This document shows, piece after piece, positions 1-8,660 of a stretch of DNA of 28,238 nt. Every line of letters begins with the position of its first letter. Position 1 is the stretch's first letter. Origin of the DNA: a virus; the IMG/VR virus record IMGVR_UViG_3300041585_000076, positions 1-28,238 of that record; one strand, 5' to 3'. The translations under genes were made by a program, and so were the position numbers. The notes under the pieces were generated by a model. That model saw nothing but the letters and a program-made list of their open reading frames with translations, ran no database searches and was not told the origin of the DNA.

Positions 1-1142
1 TTTGCAGTAGTTACTGCAGAGTTTTGAATATTAATTGCTTTAATTGAATTATCAGGAATTGCTTCTAGCTTAGAATAAAGCTGTGTTTGAATTGGTGAAT
101 CTACTCCAGCTAAATGTTGAATTTCTAAATTAGTTACATCTCCAATTCTAGCCGAAAGTGCGTATAACTGTCCAACTTCTAAAGCTTCTCTTGTGTAGCT
201 ATTAAAATCTACTGTTTGGCCAGGTTCATTTGTTACACCTGCAAATAATTTCCAAATTCCATCTGTTGCATCACGAACAAAACCAGAGTGCTGATAGGTT
301 CCATCATTAAATGCTGCTACAAAACCAAGGTCAAGAACATTTGATTGGTTTCCATCTCCAAAGTATAGCATTGGGTCCTTATATGAAACACTTGTTGAAT
401 TTACTGTTGTTGTTGTTCCATTGACTGTTAAATTTCCACCAATATTTACATCATTTGCTGTTAATAAAACAACTGAGGTTACGTTATTTGAAAATATCTC
501 GTCTGCTCCAATTGAGCCTAATGTAGTAATGTTTCCCTCTAAAGAATTTAAAGGAAGCTGATTTTGCGGAATCTTTGCGCTTGCATCAAGTGAGGCTACT
601 CCGTTTGGCAATCCTCTGTCTGCAACAACAAGGTAGTCTGAAAGTGAATTATTTATTCCACTTATTGCATTGGCTGTGTAATCTTCTGCAGCAATGATTG
701 CCGCAGCTGTTGCTGCAGCTGCTTTAGTTGTAGCATCTGTTGCTGCAACTGCTTGTGCTGCATTGGCTTTAGTTGAAGCATCTGTTGCTGCAGCTGCTTG
801 TGCTGCATTGGCTTTTAATGTTGCTTCTGAAGTTGCAAAAGCTTTTGTTGATATAACATCTGTATTAACAGTAATCGTAATTGTATTTGATCCATCGTTG
901 TATGTTTTTGTTAATCCTGCACCCATTGAAAGAGCGGCATCAATTGCATCTTGAGAAATCTCAGCAATTGCTACATCGGAATTGTTGGCATATACAAGGG
1001 CTGTCCATGTACTGGATCCGTTACCAAATTTGAATAAATTAGTGTTTGTTTCAACACCCATTTCACCTGCAGCTAATATTGGATTTGCTATGGTCCATTC
1101 TGAAGCCAAACCTCTACGTACTTGAATTCTTACTGTTGACAT
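1..1142 (-). CDS. Tail fibre protein, C-terminus beyond window
   Basis: Reading from ATG at 1142 the frame stays open to the left edge (about 380 residues), so the C-terminus is missing. The N-terminus (STVRIQVRRGLASEWTIANP, then GEMGVETNTNLFKFGNGS) is the module that starts many phage fibres, and it recurs in the fibre at 6238-8202. Residues about 90-140 are an Ala-rich stretch with KANAAQAA units, probably helical. Then come GLPNGVASLDASAKIPQNQLP and a beta-rich part with VNIGGNLTVNGTT, common in cyanophage-like fibres. Its likely role is in the virion tail, binding host surface glycans or proteins; the receptor is unknown. An SD-like AAAGGGGTGG lies just before the ATG and a TGC-TATAAT promoter at 1173-1181. 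Confidence 0.85.
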   Translation of the reverse strand, partial: MSTVRIQVRRGLASEWTIANPILAAGEMGVETNTNLFKFGNGSSTWTALVYANNSDVAIAEISQDAIDAALSMGAGLTKTYNDGSNTITITVNTDVISTKAFATSEATLKANAAQAAAATDASTKANAAQAVAATDATTKAAAATAAAIIAAEDYTANAISGINNSLSDYLVVADRGLPNGVASLDASAKIPQNQLPLNSLEGNITTLGSIGADEIFSNNVTSVVLLTANDVNIGGNLTVNGTTTTVNSTSVSYKDPMLYFGDGNQSNVLDLGFVAAFNDGTYQHSGFVRDATDGIWKLFAGVTNEPGQTVDFNSYTREALEVGQLYALSARIGDVTNLEIQHLAGVDSPIQTQLYSKLEAIPDNSIKAINIQNSAVTTA

Positions 1143-1172
1143 TATGCCACCCCTTTTATCTTATATATTGAA

Positions 1173-1181
1173 ATTATAGCA
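1173..1181 (-). promoter_or_regulatory. Extended -10 promoter for the leftmost fibre gene
   Basis: The minus strand reads TGC-TATAAT about 30 bases before the ATG at 1142, with an SD between them. The same TGC-TATAAT block precedes genes at 14641 and 16961. No good -35 is seen, as expected for extended -10 promoters. Confidence 0.5.
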
Positions 1182-1203
1182 TTTAAATTATTATAATTTA
1201 GCA

Positions 1204-1566
1204 TCATGCTACTAATGCTCCTGAATCAAAAGTCATTCCAAACTCTGTTGTTGTTGGTTCCCCGCCAGAAACAAATTTGCTTGTTTCTGATGGAGTGACT
1301 CCATTTGCTTGGATAATATAAGTTGGTTGGCCATTGTAGTCAATTGCTAATCCAACATCCATAAATGAAAGTACTAAAGCCTCATTTGGAATTTCTGAGT
1401 ATAAAGCTATAGGCTGCCAAGTTCCATTAATTTGAACTTGTAGCCTATTTGTAGTTGTATCAAAAGATAAGGGTGTTTCGCCTAAAATTATATTAGAGTC
1501 AAATGTTGCATCTCCTGCTACATTTAACCCGTTTTTTACTCTAAAATTTTTATTTATTAGTGCCAT
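1204..1566 (-). CDS. Short tail-fibre/adhesin-like protein
   Basis: 120 residues. The N-terminus MALINKNFRVKNGLNVAGDA matches the start of the next fibre gene upstream (MATVVKNFRIKSGLIVEGTT), so both share an attachment or initiation module. The rest holds the fibre phrase TTTNRLQVQINGTWQPI, and no Ala-rich shaft or large tip is present. It may be a minor fibre, a fibre tip subunit or a shortened paralogue. It lies in the minus-strand fibre cluster between genes 1-1142 and 1636-3042. An AGGGG that may serve as SD lies 14 bases before the ATG, inside an arm of the alternative hairpin described at 1579-1621. Confidence 0.7.
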   Translation of the reverse strand: MALINKNFRVKNGLNVAGDATFDSNIILGETPLSFDTTTNRLQVQINGTWQPIALYSEIPNEALVLSFMDVGLAIDYNGQPTYIIQANGVTPSETSKFVSGGEPTTTEFGMTFDSGALVA

Positions 1567-1578
1567 TTAAGTTCACAT

Positions 1579-1621
1579 ATCCCCTAATTGTTTTTTGTGG
1601 GGGATTTTGAAAGGATCCCCC
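1579..1621 (-). promoter_or_regulatory. Three-armed alternative hairpin between two fibre genes
   Basis: The transcript of the minus strand would contain GGGGGAT (1621-1615), ATCCCCC (1605-1599) and GGGGAT (1584-1579). The middle arm can pair with either neighbour, so the two hairpins exclude each other. The third arm includes the likely SD of the downstream 120-residue gene. This looks like an attenuator or SD-sequestering switch. There is no U-run right after the first hairpin, so simple termination is doubtful. Confidence 0.45.
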
Positions 1622-1635
1622 TAACCTTTAATACT

Positions 1636-3042
1636 TTATATTAGTAGTGTTCCTATAACAGTAACTTCTGATCTACTCGTATTTACTGTTACTAATAGAT
1701 TTAAACTATTACCAATCATTTCTGCAGAAACTGTTGATAATGAACCATTGGTTCCAACAATTCCATATTCAGTAAAAGCAATATTATGAGAATCATCTAC
1801 AGTCAAAAGAACCTTAGAGATTTCTGTATGGCCTCCATGGCGAACCTTAACAAGAAATTCTGCTGAACCATATTCATTCGCCGCGAAGGTATATACTGTA
1901 TGAACTCCTGCTTCACGAGGGTAATATCTTGCAGCAACTTGCTTAGCAATGAAATTTAAATCAACTGTTGCAAAGTTTGGAGATTGGCCTTGAAGAGCAT
2001 ATCGTGCACGAGCATCTGTGAAATAAAGGTTTGAGCCCTCTTCAATATCGTCTGTGTCAAGTGCGTTGATTGCTGTTGTAGTAAAATTTTCTACATACGC
2101 TTCTGCTTGAGCTATTGCTTCTGATTTAGCACCATTTGCATATATGACAAAAGCATCTCCCAGTGCTAATGTTTGGTCATCTGTGTAAGAATTAGCCTCT
2201 GACTTTGCTGCGTTGGCCTTTGATGTTGCATCTGATGCTGCTGCAGACTGTGCTGCTGAAGCATAACCTTGTGCGGCTATATCAAGATCAGAAATCTCTG
2301 AGTTAACATACGATGTATCTGCTTTAGTTGCAACCAAGTTAGCAACATCTGATGCATAATTTGGATTATCTGCAATTGCTGCTGCTAACTCATTAAGAGT
2401 ATCAAGAAGTGCTGGTGCTGAATCAACAAGTGCTGCAACTTCTGAGTCTGTGTAAGCCTCTGCTGCGGCTTGTGCTGCGTTGGCCTTTGATGTTGCATCT
2501 GCTGAGGCTGTGGCCTCTGCTGCGGCTTGTGCTGCGTTGGCCTTTGATGTTGCATCTGCTAAGGCTGTGGCCTCTGCTGCGGCTTGTGCTGCGTTGGCCT
2601 TTGATGTTGCATCTGCTGAGGCTGTGGCCTCTGCTGCGGCTTGTGCTGCGGTGGCCTTTGATGTTGCATCTGCTGAGGCTGTGGCCTCTGCTGCGGCTTG
2701 TGCTGCGGTGGCCTTTGATGTTGCATCTGCTGAGGCTGTGGCCTCTGCTGCGGCTTGTGCTGCGTTGGCCTTTGATGTTGCATCTGTTGCTGCAGCAGAT
2801 TGAGCGGCAGAAGCTGATCCATAGGAATCAAAGGTATTAGCATTGATGGTAAGATTTCCAACACCATCTACTCCAAATACTCCTGAGTCAACAGACTTTA
2901 CAAGAGTAGCTCCTCCAACAAGATTGAGGATATAGGCATCTCCGCCTGTTTCTGAAAGTATATTTTGACCATTGACTGTGGCTGTTGTGCCTTCAACAAT
3001 CAGACCTGATTTAATTCTAAAGTTTTTTACTACTGTTGCCAT
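1636..3042 (-). CDS. Tail fibre with Ala-rich 19-residue repeats
   Basis: 468 residues. Order: an N-terminal module (KNFRIKSGLIVEG, shared with the 120-residue gene); a beta region; about residues 80-195, tandem 19-residue units of the type DATSKANAAQAAAEATASA; a helix-rich linker; LYFTDARARYALQG, a hinge phrase repeated in the 654-residue fibre; and a C-terminal beta domain (about 365-468) with YGSAEFLVKVRHGGHTEISK and EYGIVGTNGSLSTVSA. That C-terminal domain resembles one I know from fibres of T4-like cyanophages. Role: trimeric adhesin, inferred from architecture. The repeats should make a long helical shaft whose length can change by unequal recombination. Confidence 0.85.
   Translation of the reverse strand: MATVVKNFRIKSGLIVEGTTATVNGQNILSETGGDAYILNLVGGATLVKSVDSGVFGVDGVGNLTINANTFDSYGSASAAQSAAATDATSKANAAQAAAEATASADATSKATAAQAAAEATASADATSKATAAQAAAEATASADATSKANAAQAAAEATALADATSKANAAQAAAEATASADATSKANAAQAAAEAYTDSEVAALVDSAPALLDTLNELAAAIADNPNYASDVANLVATKADTSYVNSEISDLDIAAQGYASAAQSAAASDATSKANAAKSEANSYTDDQTLALGDAFVIYANGAKSEAIAQAEAYVENFTTTAINALDTDDIEEGSNLYFTDARARYALQGQSPNFATVDLNFIAKQVAARYYPREAGVHTVYTFAANEYGSAEFLVKVRHGGHTEISKVLLTVDDSHNIAFTEYGIVGTNGSLSTVSAEMIGNSLNLLVTVNTSRSEVTVIGTLLI
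2461..2802. repeat. 57-bp tandem repeat, six units, in a fibre gene
   Basis: Units begin at 2461, 2518, 2575, 2632, 2689 and 2746, exactly 57 bases apart. The first five are nearly identical at base level and the sixth drifts at its end. Each codes for 19 residues on the minus strand, so gain or loss of a unit keeps the frame. High DNA identity, not only protein identity, suggests recent duplication or gene conversion. Confidence 0.9.
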
Positions 3043-3072
3043 TTATATGACTCCTCTTATTGCTTTATTTTA

Positions 3073-3630
3073 TTATACTTTTATTGCTGTTCTGATAAAT
3101 CTAACTGAGATTGAGCCAGATATTGGTGCTACTCTTAGATTAATTATACCTGATATTTCTTCAAAGGTATAAGAAAATAAATTTGTATCCGTTGTTGAAA
3201 CTATGTTTGATTCAGATACTAGTACGTTAGTTCCATCTTGAACTACCGCTAAATCTGATGAATAAATGTCAAAACCTTTAGTAACTTGAAGTTTATAAAA
3301 AGCTGACCTCCAAGTATCTTTAGCAAAGCTGTCTATGGTTGTTACATTTTCTATTCCATAAACTTCTAGATCATTGTTTCCGTCTAATCCCAAAAGCTCT
3401 GAAATTGTGTCTGAGTTGTTGTTTAGATCAATTAATGATGTTTCTATTTGTTCAACTTTGTAGGACAAAGAATTTGGATCAGATGATTCTATTGTTCCAA
3501 CAAATTCTTGAAGTGCTTCTATTGCATCATTAGCGTTTGAGTGTTGCTCAGAATGTGACGGCGCAGAAAGTTGATCAGACCCATTTGGGTTAATTAATTC
3601 GTCTATATTGTTTGGATAACTGGTGGCCAT
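3073..3630 (-). CDS. Tail fibre/adhesin-like protein
   Basis: 185 residues. The N-terminus contains LSAPSHSEQHSNANDAIEAL, a phrase common near the start of phage tail proteins. A helical region with NSLSYKVEQIETSLIDLNNN follows, then a C-terminal beta domain with FAKDTWRSAFYKLQVTKG and ending ISVRFIRTAIKV. The C-terminal half resembles small beta domains at the ends of cyanophage-type fibres. An SD-like GGGGGT lies about 9 bases before the ATG. Specific partner and receptor are not known. Confidence 0.75.
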   Translation of the reverse strand: MATSYPNNIDELINPNGSDQLSAPSHSEQHSNANDAIEALQEFVGTIESSDPNSLSYKVEQIETSLIDLNNNSDTISELLGLDGNNDLEVYGIENVTTIDSFAKDTWRSAFYKLQVTKGFDIYSSDLAVVQDGTNVLVSESNIVSTTDTNLFSYTFEEISGIINLRVAPISGSISVRFIRTAIKV

Positions 3631-3695
3631 GTGGCTACCCCCTTATGTATAATATATTAATACTTATGTAATTATACACTAAATATAATTATAAT

Positions 3696-3932
3696 TTACC
3701 ACTTATTTAATGGACAGGTTGCTTTTTTAAGCTTTGTTTTTGCTGCCATAAAACAACCACATTTCTTACAAGTTTTAGTTAACTTAATAAGCTCTGGACA
3801 AGATTTGCATATACTATATCTATTTTCAGCAATTTCTTCTGTAGTATACTCAGTATGTGGATTTAAAAAATCCCATGGTTTTACTTTTCTAGCAGATTCT
3901 TTTTCTTGATATTTGTCCCATTCACTTTTCAA
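3696..3932 (-). CDS. DUF6171-like zinc-binding phage protein
   Basis: 78 residues. A charged N-terminus (MKSEWDKYQEKESARKVKPW) leads into a cysteine module: CKSCPEL, then CKKCGCFMAAKTKLKKATCP. The spacing of the two CxxC pairs plus GCFM and the final TCPLNKW is what I know from the DUF6171 family of small phage proteins. Metal binding is inferred from the cysteines; the function is unknown. It sits inside the fibre cluster two bases downstream of the next gene (3935-4330), so the two are probably co-translated. Confidence 0.75.
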   Translation of the reverse strand: MKSEWDKYQEKESARKVKPWDFLNPHTEYTTEEIAENRYSICKSCPELIKLTKTCKKCGCFMAAKTKLKKATCPLNKW

Positions 3933-3934
3933 TA

Positions 3935-4330
3935 TTATTCCATTTCGCCTGGGATTATAAAATCTTCATTAATGTATTTCCAGCCTACACCAATTATTTC
4001 AGCATATTTATGTTTTTCTAATGTCCAACCCACTAAAATAGGATTTGATAAAAGTATAGCTTTAATTTTTTCTGGACAAATTAAAGTATCAATAATAAAA
4101 TTATCTTTAATCAAATTAATTGCATAAAGGTCTTCTTTTGAATAAGAAAGGTCTTCTTCAAATGAGTCTATTGTTTCCATTAAATCAGAAAACCATCTAT
4201 CTGTTGCCATTGTTTCTACAACAGTATCTTCAATAATAAAAGCTAGAGGTTTTCCGCCCTCAATATTATTATCAATTCTATTTTGTTTTACTCCTGGAGT
4301 AGACCAATTAATTTCTGAATAAATAATCAT
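3935..4330 (-). CDS. Hypothetical protein in fibre cluster
   Basis: 131 residues, not recognised. The protein is acidic and mixed in composition (ETMATDRWFSDLMETIDSFE in the middle, VGWTLEKHKYAEIIGVGWKY near the end), without membrane segments or cysteine motifs of note. It does not look like a fibre. Together with the DUF6171-like gene it forms a two-gene insert between fibre genes; a chaperone or modifier of fibres is possible but unsupported by sequence. Confidence 0.65.
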   Translation of the reverse strand: MIIYSEINWSTPGVKQNRIDNNIEGGKPLAFIIEDTVVETMATDRWFSDLMETIDSFEEDLSYSKEDLYAINLIKDNFIIDTLICPEKIKAILLSNPILVGWTLEKHKYAEIIGVGWKYINEDFIIPGEME

Positions 4331-4368
4331 AATGTATTATATCCTTTTGCAATAAATTTTGTCAAGCG

Positions 4369-6228
4369 TTAAGAGTAGCATTTTGCTCTGCTTCCGTCTG
4401 GGTTTCTTGGGGCGGTACATGCTCCAACTGAATAGCATTGATAGTAATTTGTGCTCAAGCTGTTATTAACATCGTAGCTTGAACATTGATAATATCCTGA
4501 TGGTGTTTTAGATACATTTGGACAACAACTATTTACGGTTGTTCCACTTAAAGATCCAGCTCTTTGCGAACCACTTGGACAACATTCAGGGGCATAGTGA
4601 TAGCTTTGAGTTTCTGTTGTAGAGTAATTGCAAACACAAGCTGGTGGTGGTGGTGGAGTTGTATAACCGCAAACTCCATTTATTTGAGAATAAGAGCCAT
4701 AGCTAGAAGAAGACGTAGTTCCACAATTATAATCGTAACTTCCATTCCAATTTCCATTAATCAATATTTGTCTTTGATAAAATGTTGTTGTAGTTATTAC
4801 ATTTCTACTGTAAGTTCCACTACATTCTGAAGAATAAGAAGTACTTGTGTTATATGAAGTACAAGAGCCATACGTTGTTACTGGAGCAGGATTTATTGTT
4901 GTTCTAGAAGTTGAAGCGCTTGCACTAACTCCAGTTTGATTAGCACCACTGTAAACATAGGCTGTATATGTATATGTTGTGCTATATGCTAAACCAGAAT
5001 CATATATTCCAGGAGAATATCTTCCATTTCCAGAAGAAATTAATCCTCCTCCAGATCTATAGACAGCCCAAGAATTTGTATTTGCAGAGCCCTCTACCGA
5101 TAGAGTCATTGCTGGATTATTAGGATCTGAAAAAACAAAAAACCCGTCAAAACTTGGTGGTGCAACATAAACTGGAAGAGTATAATATGCTGTTGTACTT
5201 ACTGACCCTTCTGAATTTGTTATAGTTGCGGTACATGAAACAGTTGTTCCATTTTGATCAAACAAAGCGTTTGCTGATCCATTATAAAAACTTGCTTGAG
5301 GCCATGAGTAGTCTACTGTTCCAGAAGGACTTCCATAACTATTAACCGACAAATTCATTGTTAAGCTTATTAATGCTGGATACCCTGAAACAGATGAAGC
5401 AGTAAGAGATGACGAATTTATAATAGGAGGGGTTGATGTTCTAATAGTGGACAAACTTACTTGTTTTCCTCCTCCTTGCAATCTTGATGCAAGGAGGTTT
5501 GAAAAAGGATTTGAGTTGCTAGTTGGCCAAATAGATATGGAAAGTGTTCCTCTTTTTGTTGATCCTAGCTCTAAATATTTGTTCCCAAAAGAAGGCTCTA
5601 CGCTTGTGCCAAGCTCTTCATTTATTGCTGGTAAAATTAATTCTGTAAATGTAACTTCTGACCCTTGATATTGAACATAATATCCATTAGCTCCTTTTGA
5701 TTTTTCCCATAGCATGTAAATTCTTCCATCTGATACTGGATATGCTATAAAACTTTGTATTGCTTGAGGACCCCAAATTAATCCTGATTCAAAAATAGCT
5801 GGAAGCGTTGATTCTCCAATTCCATTAGAAGCGTAAACTTTTACTCTAACTAGGTATCCAACCCAATTACTTGACAAGTAAGCACTTTGATTAGTTTGAG
5901 CAACTCCATTATATGTTAATGCTTGCCAGTTATAAGAAGAGTTAGAATAAGGAGCTGTTTCCCAAACATATCTATACGAGGTAGGAGAATTATCCCAGGT
6001 TCCATTTGTAGCAACTAAAGTTTGTTCTACTGATCCCATTGCGGTTCCAGTATTTGATTGAGAGTAAGATGGTAATGTTAAATTTGTTGGAGCTCCAGTA
6101 GAAAAAAGTTTCCACTCTGTTCCATTAAACATATATGAGGCTTTAGATTCATTCCAGTTAGTCCCATTATGAATTTGTATTTTTTTGAAAGGATTCCAGC
6201 TAGAACCGTCAAAAATGTTTAGCGGCAT
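4369..6228 (-). CDS. Large adhesin with Ig/Fn3-like repeats and Cys-rich tip
   Basis: 619 residues. The N-terminus has three short repeats of a 'fibre label' motif (FDGSSWNPFKKIQIHNGTNW, then YMFNGTEWKLF). Residues about 50-450 are Ser/Thr/Tyr/Asn-rich beta domains of Ig or fibronectin type III style (ATNGTWDNSPTSYRYVWETA; TYTYTAYVYSGANQTGVSAS). From about residue 451 the protein changes: 14 cysteines in the last 169 residues, including two CC pairs, and a PPPPP linker at about 525-529. The cysteine-rich end is unusual for a phage fibre folded in the cytoplasm; it may bind metal or form disulfides after release. Most likely a receptor-binding protein. Confidence 0.8.
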   Translation of the reverse strand: MPLNIFDGSSWNPFKKIQIHNGTNWNESKASYMFNGTEWKLFSTGAPTNLTLPSYSQSNTGTAMGSVEQTLVATNGTWDNSPTSYRYVWETAPYSNSSYNWQALTYNGVAQTNQSAYLSSNWVGYLVRVKVYASNGIGESTLPAIFESGLIWGPQAIQSFIAYPVSDGRIYMLWEKSKGANGYYVQYQGSEVTFTELILPAINEELGTSVEPSFGNKYLELGSTKRGTLSISIWPTSNSNPFSNLLASRLQGGGKQVSLSTIRTSTPPIINSSSLTASSVSGYPALISLTMNLSVNSYGSPSGTVDYSWPQASFYNGSANALFDQNGTTVSCTATITNSEGSVSTTAYYTLPVYVAPPSFDGFFVFSDPNNPAMTLSVEGSANTNSWAVYRSGGGLISSGNGRYSPGIYDSGLAYSTTYTYTAYVYSGANQTGVSASASTSRTTINPAPVTTYGSCTSYNTSTSYSSECSGTYSRNVITTTTFYQRQILINGNWNGSYDYNCGTTSSSSYGSYSQINGVCGYTTPPPPPACVCNYSTTETQSYHYAPECCPSGSQRAGSLSGTTVNSCCPNVSKTPSGYYQCSSYDVNNSLSTNYYQCYSVGACTAPRNPDGSRAKCYS

Positions 6229-6237
6229 ATGAACTCC

Positions 6238-8202
6238 TTAATATTGTATGTATATATCGCCAGCAGCATTTCCACTAGATGGCGGTGTAGCATTTGTTCC
6301 ATAACTTATTTTATTTACATTTGATCCGCTTACTCCATTTGTATATCCAGTAATTACTGAGCTTCCAAGAGAAATTGCAGATCCGTTTACGGTTATAAAA
6401 TTATTTTGTAGCATTGAATTTGTAATAGTTGGCAAAGCAGAAGATAAAATTTTGCCAGATGAATCTAAACCAGCAAATCCTCCATTAAGATTTCTATCAG
6501 AATCTAAAACATAAGAGTCTAAAGAGTTGTTAATTCCTGCAATAGCAGAATTAGTATATGCTTCAGAAACAATTTTTGTTGAATAAGGAATTAATGATTG
6601 ACTAAGCAAACTTTTTGTAGCATATTGGTTTGCTGCATTTAGTTTAGAAAGATATGTTTCTGATGCTAATTCAGAAGAAAGTTTTGTTTCAACTAACGTC
6701 GTTAAAACATCAGTAGATCCTGAATTTTGTTCTAATGCTGTTGCTAATTCGGATAATGTATTTAAAGTTTCTGGGGCAGAACCCACTAGGCTTGCTATTT
6801 GTGCTGCAACATCTGCAGATCTAGCTATTGATGTTGGAACTGAAGACTCTAAAATCTTACCAGATGAGTCTAGTCCAGAATATCCTCCATCAGCATTTCT
6901 ATCAGAAATAAGAGCATAGGAATTTAATGAGTTATTTATTTCTACTCGAAGATCATCAATTGTACTATTTGCAGATATTAAAATAGCAGTTCTTGCATTA
7001 TTTGTTGCTGAAATTGCTCTAGCATTTGTAAAGTATAAATTAGTTCCTTCGGCAAGATCGGTAGTAGAAGATATATTTGATCCTCCGCCAGGAATAGAGG
7101 CAATAGCATTTGCAATTTCTGGTGCCACCGCTTCCTTAGCTCTTAAATCTGTAAAGTAGAGATTAGATCCTTCTTCAATTTTTGAAGTTGTAATTAAATC
7201 AATGGAACTTTCTATAAATCCTTCTGCGTGTAAATTTGCTGCTTCAATAGCGTCTAGATATTTTTGATTTGAATAAAAGGTTGACTGATCTAAAATTTCA
7301 TTGCTTTTTAAAGTAGCATCTTCTGCTGCTGCAGCTATTGCTGCTGTTTGAGCAGCATTTGCTTTAGTTGTAGCGTCTGCTGCTGCTGCAGCTATTGCTG
7401 CTGTTTTAGCAGCATTTGCTTTAGTTGTAGCGTCTGCTGCTGCTGCAGCTATTGATTCTGATTTAGATAAAGAAGATTTAGTTGTAGCACCTGCTGCTGC
7501 AGCAGCTATTGCTGCTGTTTGAGCAGCATTTGCTTTAGTTGTAGCGTCTGCTGCTGCTGCAGCTATTGCTGTTGTTTGAGCAGCATTTGCTTTAGTTGTA
7601 GCATCTTGAGAGGATAAGTTTAATAAACTTAATATTTCTTGATCTACATAAACAATGTCAGATTTTTCAGAAATTAAATCTATAATATTTGAAATTGATC
7701 CAGAATTTTCTTCTAATGCAGCAGATAATTCACTTAATGTATTTAAAGCTTCTGGGGCAGAGTTAATTAAATCAGATATTTTATTTGCAGTATTTGTAGC
7801 TGCTGCAGCTATTGCATTAGCAGCTGAACCAGAAATATCAAAAACTCCAGAACCAGCGTTTACAACTCTTTCTTGAGTAAAATATAAATTTAATCCTTCA
7901 GAAATAGAAGAAGTTGTTATTTGGCTTATTTCATTTTGAATTAATCCTAAAATTTCATTGTCTAAAACCAAATTAGGAAGTTGACTTGATGGCACTTTTC
8001 CAGTGTCGTCTAAGCTTGCAACTCCATTTGGAAGACCAGGCTTTAAAGCATAAGAAGTAATTTCATTCCATCTTTGGGAACCATTTCCTACTTTAAACCT
8101 AAGTGTGTCTGTTTCTATTCCAATTTCACCATTTAAAAGTAATGGGTTGTTTGATACCCAGTTTATTGCGGTATCTCTTCTTAGTTGAATTTTAATTGCC
8201 AT
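6238..8202 (-). CDS. Long tail fibre with repeated Ala-rich shaft
   Basis: 654 residues. It begins AIKIQLRRDTAINWVSNNPL with GEIGIETDTLRFKVGNGSQRW, the same N-terminal module as the leftmost gene. GLPNGVASLDDTGKVPSSQL and three copies of a hinge phrase (EGLNLYFTQER, EGSNLYFTDLRA, EGTNLYFTNARA) follow. Between the first two hinges lie five units of 19 residues such as ATTKANAAQTAAIAAAAAD. The motif APE(A/T)LNTLSELA also recurs twice, as does RNADGGYSGLDSSGKILESS near the C-terminus. The C-terminus ends PPSSGNAAGDIYIQY. Its start codon overlaps the stop of gene 8202-8657 (TAATG), implying coupled translation. Confidence 0.85.
   Translation of the reverse strand: MAIKIQLRRDTAINWVSNNPLLLNGEIGIETDTLRFKVGNGSQRWNEITSYALKPGLPNGVASLDDTGKVPSSQLPNLVLDNEILGLIQNEISQITTSSISEGLNLYFTQERVVNAGSGVFDISGSAANAIAAAATNTANKISDLINSAPEALNTLSELSAALEENSGSISNIIDLISEKSDIVYVDQEILSLLNLSSQDATTKANAAQTTAIAAAAADATTKANAAQTAAIAAAAAGATTKSSLSKSESIAAAAADATTKANAAKTAAIAAAAADATTKANAAQTAAIAAAAEDATLKSNEILDQSTFYSNQKYLDAIEAANLHAEGFIESSIDLITTSKIEEGSNLYFTDLRAKEAVAPEIANAIASIPGGGSNISSTTDLAEGTNLYFTNARAISATNNARTAILISANSTIDDLRVEINNSLNSYALISDRNADGGYSGLDSSGKILESSVPTSIARSADVAAQIASLVGSAPETLNTLSELATALEQNSGSTDVLTTLVETKLSSELASETYLSKLNAANQYATKSLLSQSLIPYSTKIVSEAYTNSAIAGINNSLDSYVLDSDRNLNGGFAGLDSSGKILSSALPTITNSMLQNNFITVNGSAISLGSSVITGYTNGVSGSNVNKISYGTNATPPSSGNAAGDIYIQY
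7331..7615. repeat. 57-bp tandem repeat, five units, in the 654-residue fibre
   Basis: The repeated block starts at 7331, 7388, 7445, 7502 and 7559, again with a 57-base period. Units 1, 2, 4 and 5 are near identical; the middle one has diverged in its second half. The period equals that of the repeats at 2461-2802 although the base sequence differs. Confidence 0.85.
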
Positions 8203-8657
8203 TATGAATTTCCTCCGTCAAGGGAAGGGGCATCAAAATCTTCTGAGCCTCCTCCTCCTAGTATACTATCTTGTGTTTCTGCTATTCCGTCAAAAAGCCC
8301 TGCATCAAATAAAGTTTCTTCTACAAAGAGGGGGTTATTAAGATTGCTTAAGGGTAATCCTCCATCGTAGCCAACAATCTCTGGAAGAACTAGCCCTGGA
8401 GTGCTAGGGTTTTCAAGATTTTTAAAATCAATTTGATTTTGAATATCTATTGTGTGAACATCTCCATTAAAAGTATGAGTGTGCATATAAAATGGTGTTG
8501 GATCAGTGCTTGGTGGAGTAAGCTCTATCCAAATAGTTCCGTTATGAACACGTAAATTTTTAGTTGTAGTGTTTATATAAACTTCGCCTACTTGTCCAAA
8601 AACTGGGTCCTCTACTAAAGCCAAAAGTCTTAGGGGAACCAGCATTTTTCTAGACAT
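8202..8657 (-). CDS. Small tail fibre-associated protein
   Basis: 151 residues. The N-terminus has GQVGEVYINTTTKNLRVHNGTIWIEL, a compact beta module with the NGTxW phrase found across these fibres. The middle has HTHTFNGDVHTID, a His-rich patch that in some fibres binds metal ions along the trimer axis (inference). The C-terminus is acidic and Gly/Ser-rich (ILGGGGSEDFDAPSLDGGNS). It is three bases downstream of gene 8661-9878 and overlaps the following start by one base, so the three are one translational unit. Confidence 0.7.
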   Translation of the reverse strand: MSRKMLVPLRLLALVEDPVFGQVGEVYINTTTKNLRVHNGTIWIELTPPSTDPTPFYMHTHTFNGDVHTIDIQNQIDFKNLENPSTPGLVLPEIVGYDGGLPLSNLNNPLFVEETLFDAGLFDGIAETQDSILGGGGSEDFDAPSLDGGNS

Positions 8658-8660
8658 TTT

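Noticed and set aside
2461-2802. Diversity-generating retroelement for the fibres
   Set aside because: No reverse transcriptase and no template/variable repeat pair with adenine-specific changes was seen in this window.
2409-2840. Long open frames on the plus strand and a second minus frame across the fibre repeats
   Set aside because: They are shadows of the 57-bp repeat of the real fibre gene; the products are low-complexity repeats without a start signal.
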